A stretch of DNA of 64,000 nt from the NCBI GenBank assembly GCA_937625935.1, contig OW569354.1:248001-312000 (forward strand). Reading direction: 5' to 3'. The notes under the pieces were generated by a model that was not told the DNA's origin, did not search any database, and worked only from the letters and a program-made list of their open reading frames with translations. This document shows positions 61,815-64,000 of this stretch, in pieces. Source of the stretch: Tetramitus jugosus (lineage: Eukaryota > Heterolobosea > Eutetramitea > Acrasida > Vahlkampfiidae). The translations under genes and the position numbers were made by a program. The first letter of the stretch is position 1; each line of letters begins with the position of its first letter.

Positions 61815-63995
61815 CTAGTTTTTGGCGCCAAACCAACTCCGATCATTGGTGAAAGTCTGAGTTAACATTGCTTCGTTCTCATTCACTTGTTGGAACAATT
61901 CAAGGTAGATGGAAATATTATCATTCACCTCCATTCCCTTGATGTCATCACAGAGTTTGGGACCCAACACCCGTATCATTGCTTTGGTTGCGATGGCGGG
62001 GATACCGTCGTTCCTCTCTTCGAAACGGAATAGCTCCTGTCGATATGCCAAGTGGAGAGTTAGACACAATCTGATTGCATGTTTGAGTGGTGATCTTCTA
62101 CATACCCGAATACAATTAGATGATTCTTTAAGCATGGAAACAACTGTCCCGTCTGTAATTGTCTTCTCAGGTTTTGCAGGATGACCAGTTGATTTAGAAG
62201 TTGCAATGATAGAATCTAGAAGTAACAAGTGAAACTGAGAATCAATCAAGAATTCGCTGACTTTTGAAATGGATTCTTTTTGAAGAAGTCGTGAAACAAA
62301 CCGAGCTATATCTGCTACTCTCTGTGAGGTTTCATGTTCTGACAGTTGTCTCAGAGTGACTATGGTTTGATAGAAAGAACTCTCCTCATCATACCTTGCA
62401 TACTTGGTCAGAGTGGCAATAATCTTTTGAGAAATGAACTGAACAGTGTCTAACTCTTCATCTGATTGCTGTGCAGCCACCAGAGCAATTATAATCAACT
62501 CTTGAATTTCGAGTTGCACATGAGTGTCCTTATGAAACAAATGAGGAAACAATGAATTGATAGCTTCTCTCTTCGCTAGTTGTCCCATATGATGGTTTTT
62601 TGCAATACCTTTCAGGATAAAACAAGATATTAGGATGGGTGTTGGAAGCTCGATAGTTCGGATGAGGTCAATGAGGCTCTCGATGGCGTTTGGAATAATA
62701 CCCCTATTCGACTTAAAGCCTATTAGCTCATAAATATGATTAAGGAGCTGAAATCAATCACTTACCTCTAATAGGGATAGATATAATGAACGGCATAGTT
62801 GTTCACTTTCGTCATCAATCATCAATCTCATACTTTGAGCCAACATCTTTAGTCCATTGTTTGTACAAACGAGCTCAACATCCGAACTATTACCAGAACT
62901 TGCAATTTTGTGAAGAATCTGCAGAACAATCTTCTGTGCCTTTTTTTGGCTCTGCTTAGTCGGTTGCATCAGGAGCACATCGAGTAACACAGTGGCCCCA
63001 CCGACATACAAAAATTGAGTATGACACATCTGATCTCTTAAAAAGAGCTGAAGCACAAGTAGTTGTAAGTCCAAACTATTTCGATCATGCATGTAGTTCA
63101 TTCGAAAGAATGCGGAGACTCGGGCGAAAATTAACATCATTTCAGGGTAGAGTTGTGCTTGAAATTGATGCAGTGGCATATTCTCGAGTTTGGAATAGAA
63201 GTTCTGTAACATCTTAATTCGATGCCTAACACTCACTCTATCCCACTCTTTCGTGTCGAACATTGAAGACATTGTGTGTTTTGGAGATCTACGTTTGGCA
63301 CCTGTCCAAATAAATAATAGTTTATTGTTTTCATTGATTTGTAAATTTGTGAAAAGTTCCAATTAAGTTGGAGCTCCTGTGCTCTCCTCACCTCCTACAT
63401 ACAGGAATCCGTTCCGGTTTCTTTCTTCCATGATCTGTCTCTTCTTCTCTTCCCATTTTCTTTTACTTTCCTCTTGGTGTTTCATCATTCTCTCTGCACT
63501 TTGAGCTTTGGTAACAGTGTGTTTAGGTACAATCGGGCTTGTAGTTCTTCTTCTCAATTGTTTTGTAATTGAGTGTGAGTTTCTCAATACAGATGCTAAA
63601 TCTCCTCGAAACTCGGGGGCTTTTCTCTGAATGTTCTTTTTGTATCGAAACTGTTTGATGCCCAAATAGAGCTTCACCATTAAACCAGTAATAGATTTAC
63701 AAAGATATTGAGTATTTCTCTTCATTCTTATTTCATCATTTTCTCCATCAATCACATATGTTTGTAACTCTCTCAAGTACTCTCTATTGGATACGTGTTT
63801 TGTTTTGTCTCTATCATTCCTCTCTTGAGGTGAGAGAGTGTCCCCTTCGTTGATAGTGTCCTCTTTTGGATCATCGAGAGATATTCTCCTTCGATTTCTG
63901 TCCAATCTCCGATTTAACTTCGCCCAATCGGATACAAAATCTTCGTGTGAGTAATTCTTCTCGCCAGATTGATCGGAATTGATGAAACTATTCAA
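61815..63995 (-). CDS. ARMH1-like armadillo-repeat protein, 5' end uncertain
   Basis: At least three exons. Exon A (63392-63995) is helical and basic. A 90-nt intron (GTGAGG...GACAG) joins it in phase 1 to exon B (62766-63301). Exon B holds armadillo-like helices (TQFLYVGGATVLLDVLLMQ, KIVLQILHKIASSG), like ARMH1, a ciliary/flagellar-type armadillo protein. The third junction is discussed in the findings: exon B ends at the donor GTAAGT (62765) and exon C resumes, in frame, at 62747 (18-nt intron) or 62711 (54 nt). The region runs on to SWFGAKN. An ATG at 63995 is 5 nt from the window edge, so upstream exons may be missing. Total about 678-690 aa. Confidence 0.75.
61821..61832. promoter_or_regulatory. 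E2F-like palindrome near the kinesin start
   Basis: TTTGGCGCCAAA is a perfect 12-bp palindrome and an E2F-type core, 79 nt upstream of the kinesin ATG at 61742. It overlaps the last codons of the armadillo gene (W-F-G-A-K-N), so the bases are also constrained by protein coding. Confidence 0.4.
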
Positions 63996-64000
63996 AAACT

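Overview
This is a gene-dense nuclear window from a protist-type eukaryote. It holds VPS13, ELP2, a kinesin, an Arf-family GTPase, an ELO elongase, a class III-like PI3-kinase and a nuclear tRNA. Most genes are single-exon. The few introns I could reconstruct are GT-AG, mostly 53-143 nt. Proteins carry many Asn/Gln/Ser/Thr/His homopolymer tracts written as AAC/CAA/ACA/AGT repeats, and base composition is moderately AT-rich. This fits Heterolobosea, and I lean to a Naegleria-like amoeboflagellate. That assignment is inference from style; no single gene here proves it.

Layout. 1-2.5 kb: a cut PMP3-like gene, a single-pass membrane protein and a Sec14-like lipid-binding protein (all minus). 3.3-6.1 kb: an ankyrin-TBC Rab GTPase-activating protein. 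6.2-11.9 kb: four minus-strand genes (a mitochondrial-looking TPR-like protein, a coiled-coil protein, a Tim21/Coa1-like membrane protein, an ELO elongase). 11.9-12.7 kb: an 800-bp region with several perfect hairpins. 12.7-14.4 kb: a seven-span membrane protein. 15.1-19.9 kb: the spliceosomal zinc-finger protein SNU23/ZMAT2, a CobW-type protein with a decayed P-loop, and a YchF-family GTPase of the yeast Ygr210c type. 20.3 kb: tRNA-Thr(TGT). 20.4-21.9 kb: a secreted or GPI-like protein and an Hsp20. 22.3-25.9 kb: PI3-kinase. 26.2-35.8 kb: VPS13. 36-39 kb: a DFRxxL-motif protein and two orphan genes. 39.2-45.4 kb: a TPR protein, ELP2, an SLC25 carrier and an ARFRP1-like GTPase. 45.5-53.3 kb: a leucine-rich-repeat protein, a BRAP-type RING/UBP-finger E3 and a Zn2Cys6 transcription factor. 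54.4-64 kb: a DH-PH RhoGEF with a long coiled coil, a kinesin-6-like motor and an ARMH1-like armadillo protein that reaches the window edge.

There is no operon logic, but several genes share a theme of membrane traffic and lipid transfer (TBC, VPS13, PI3K, ARFRP1, Sec14, ELO), and others one of cytoskeleton and division (RhoGEF, DFRxxL protein, kinesin-6). Convergent neighbours are packed very tightly: stop codons lie 5, 22, 35 and 60 nt apart. E2F-like palindromes sit near the kinesin and in the LRR/BRAP divergent promoter.

I found no mobile element, CRISPR array or virus-like segment. The best leads are an unresolved very short intron in the armadillo gene, the degenerate CobW-type GTPase, the Zn2Cys6 factor in a non-fungal setting, the kinesin with an AT-hook and KEN box, the DFRxxL protein, and three hairpin-rich intergenic segments that could be non-coding RNAs.
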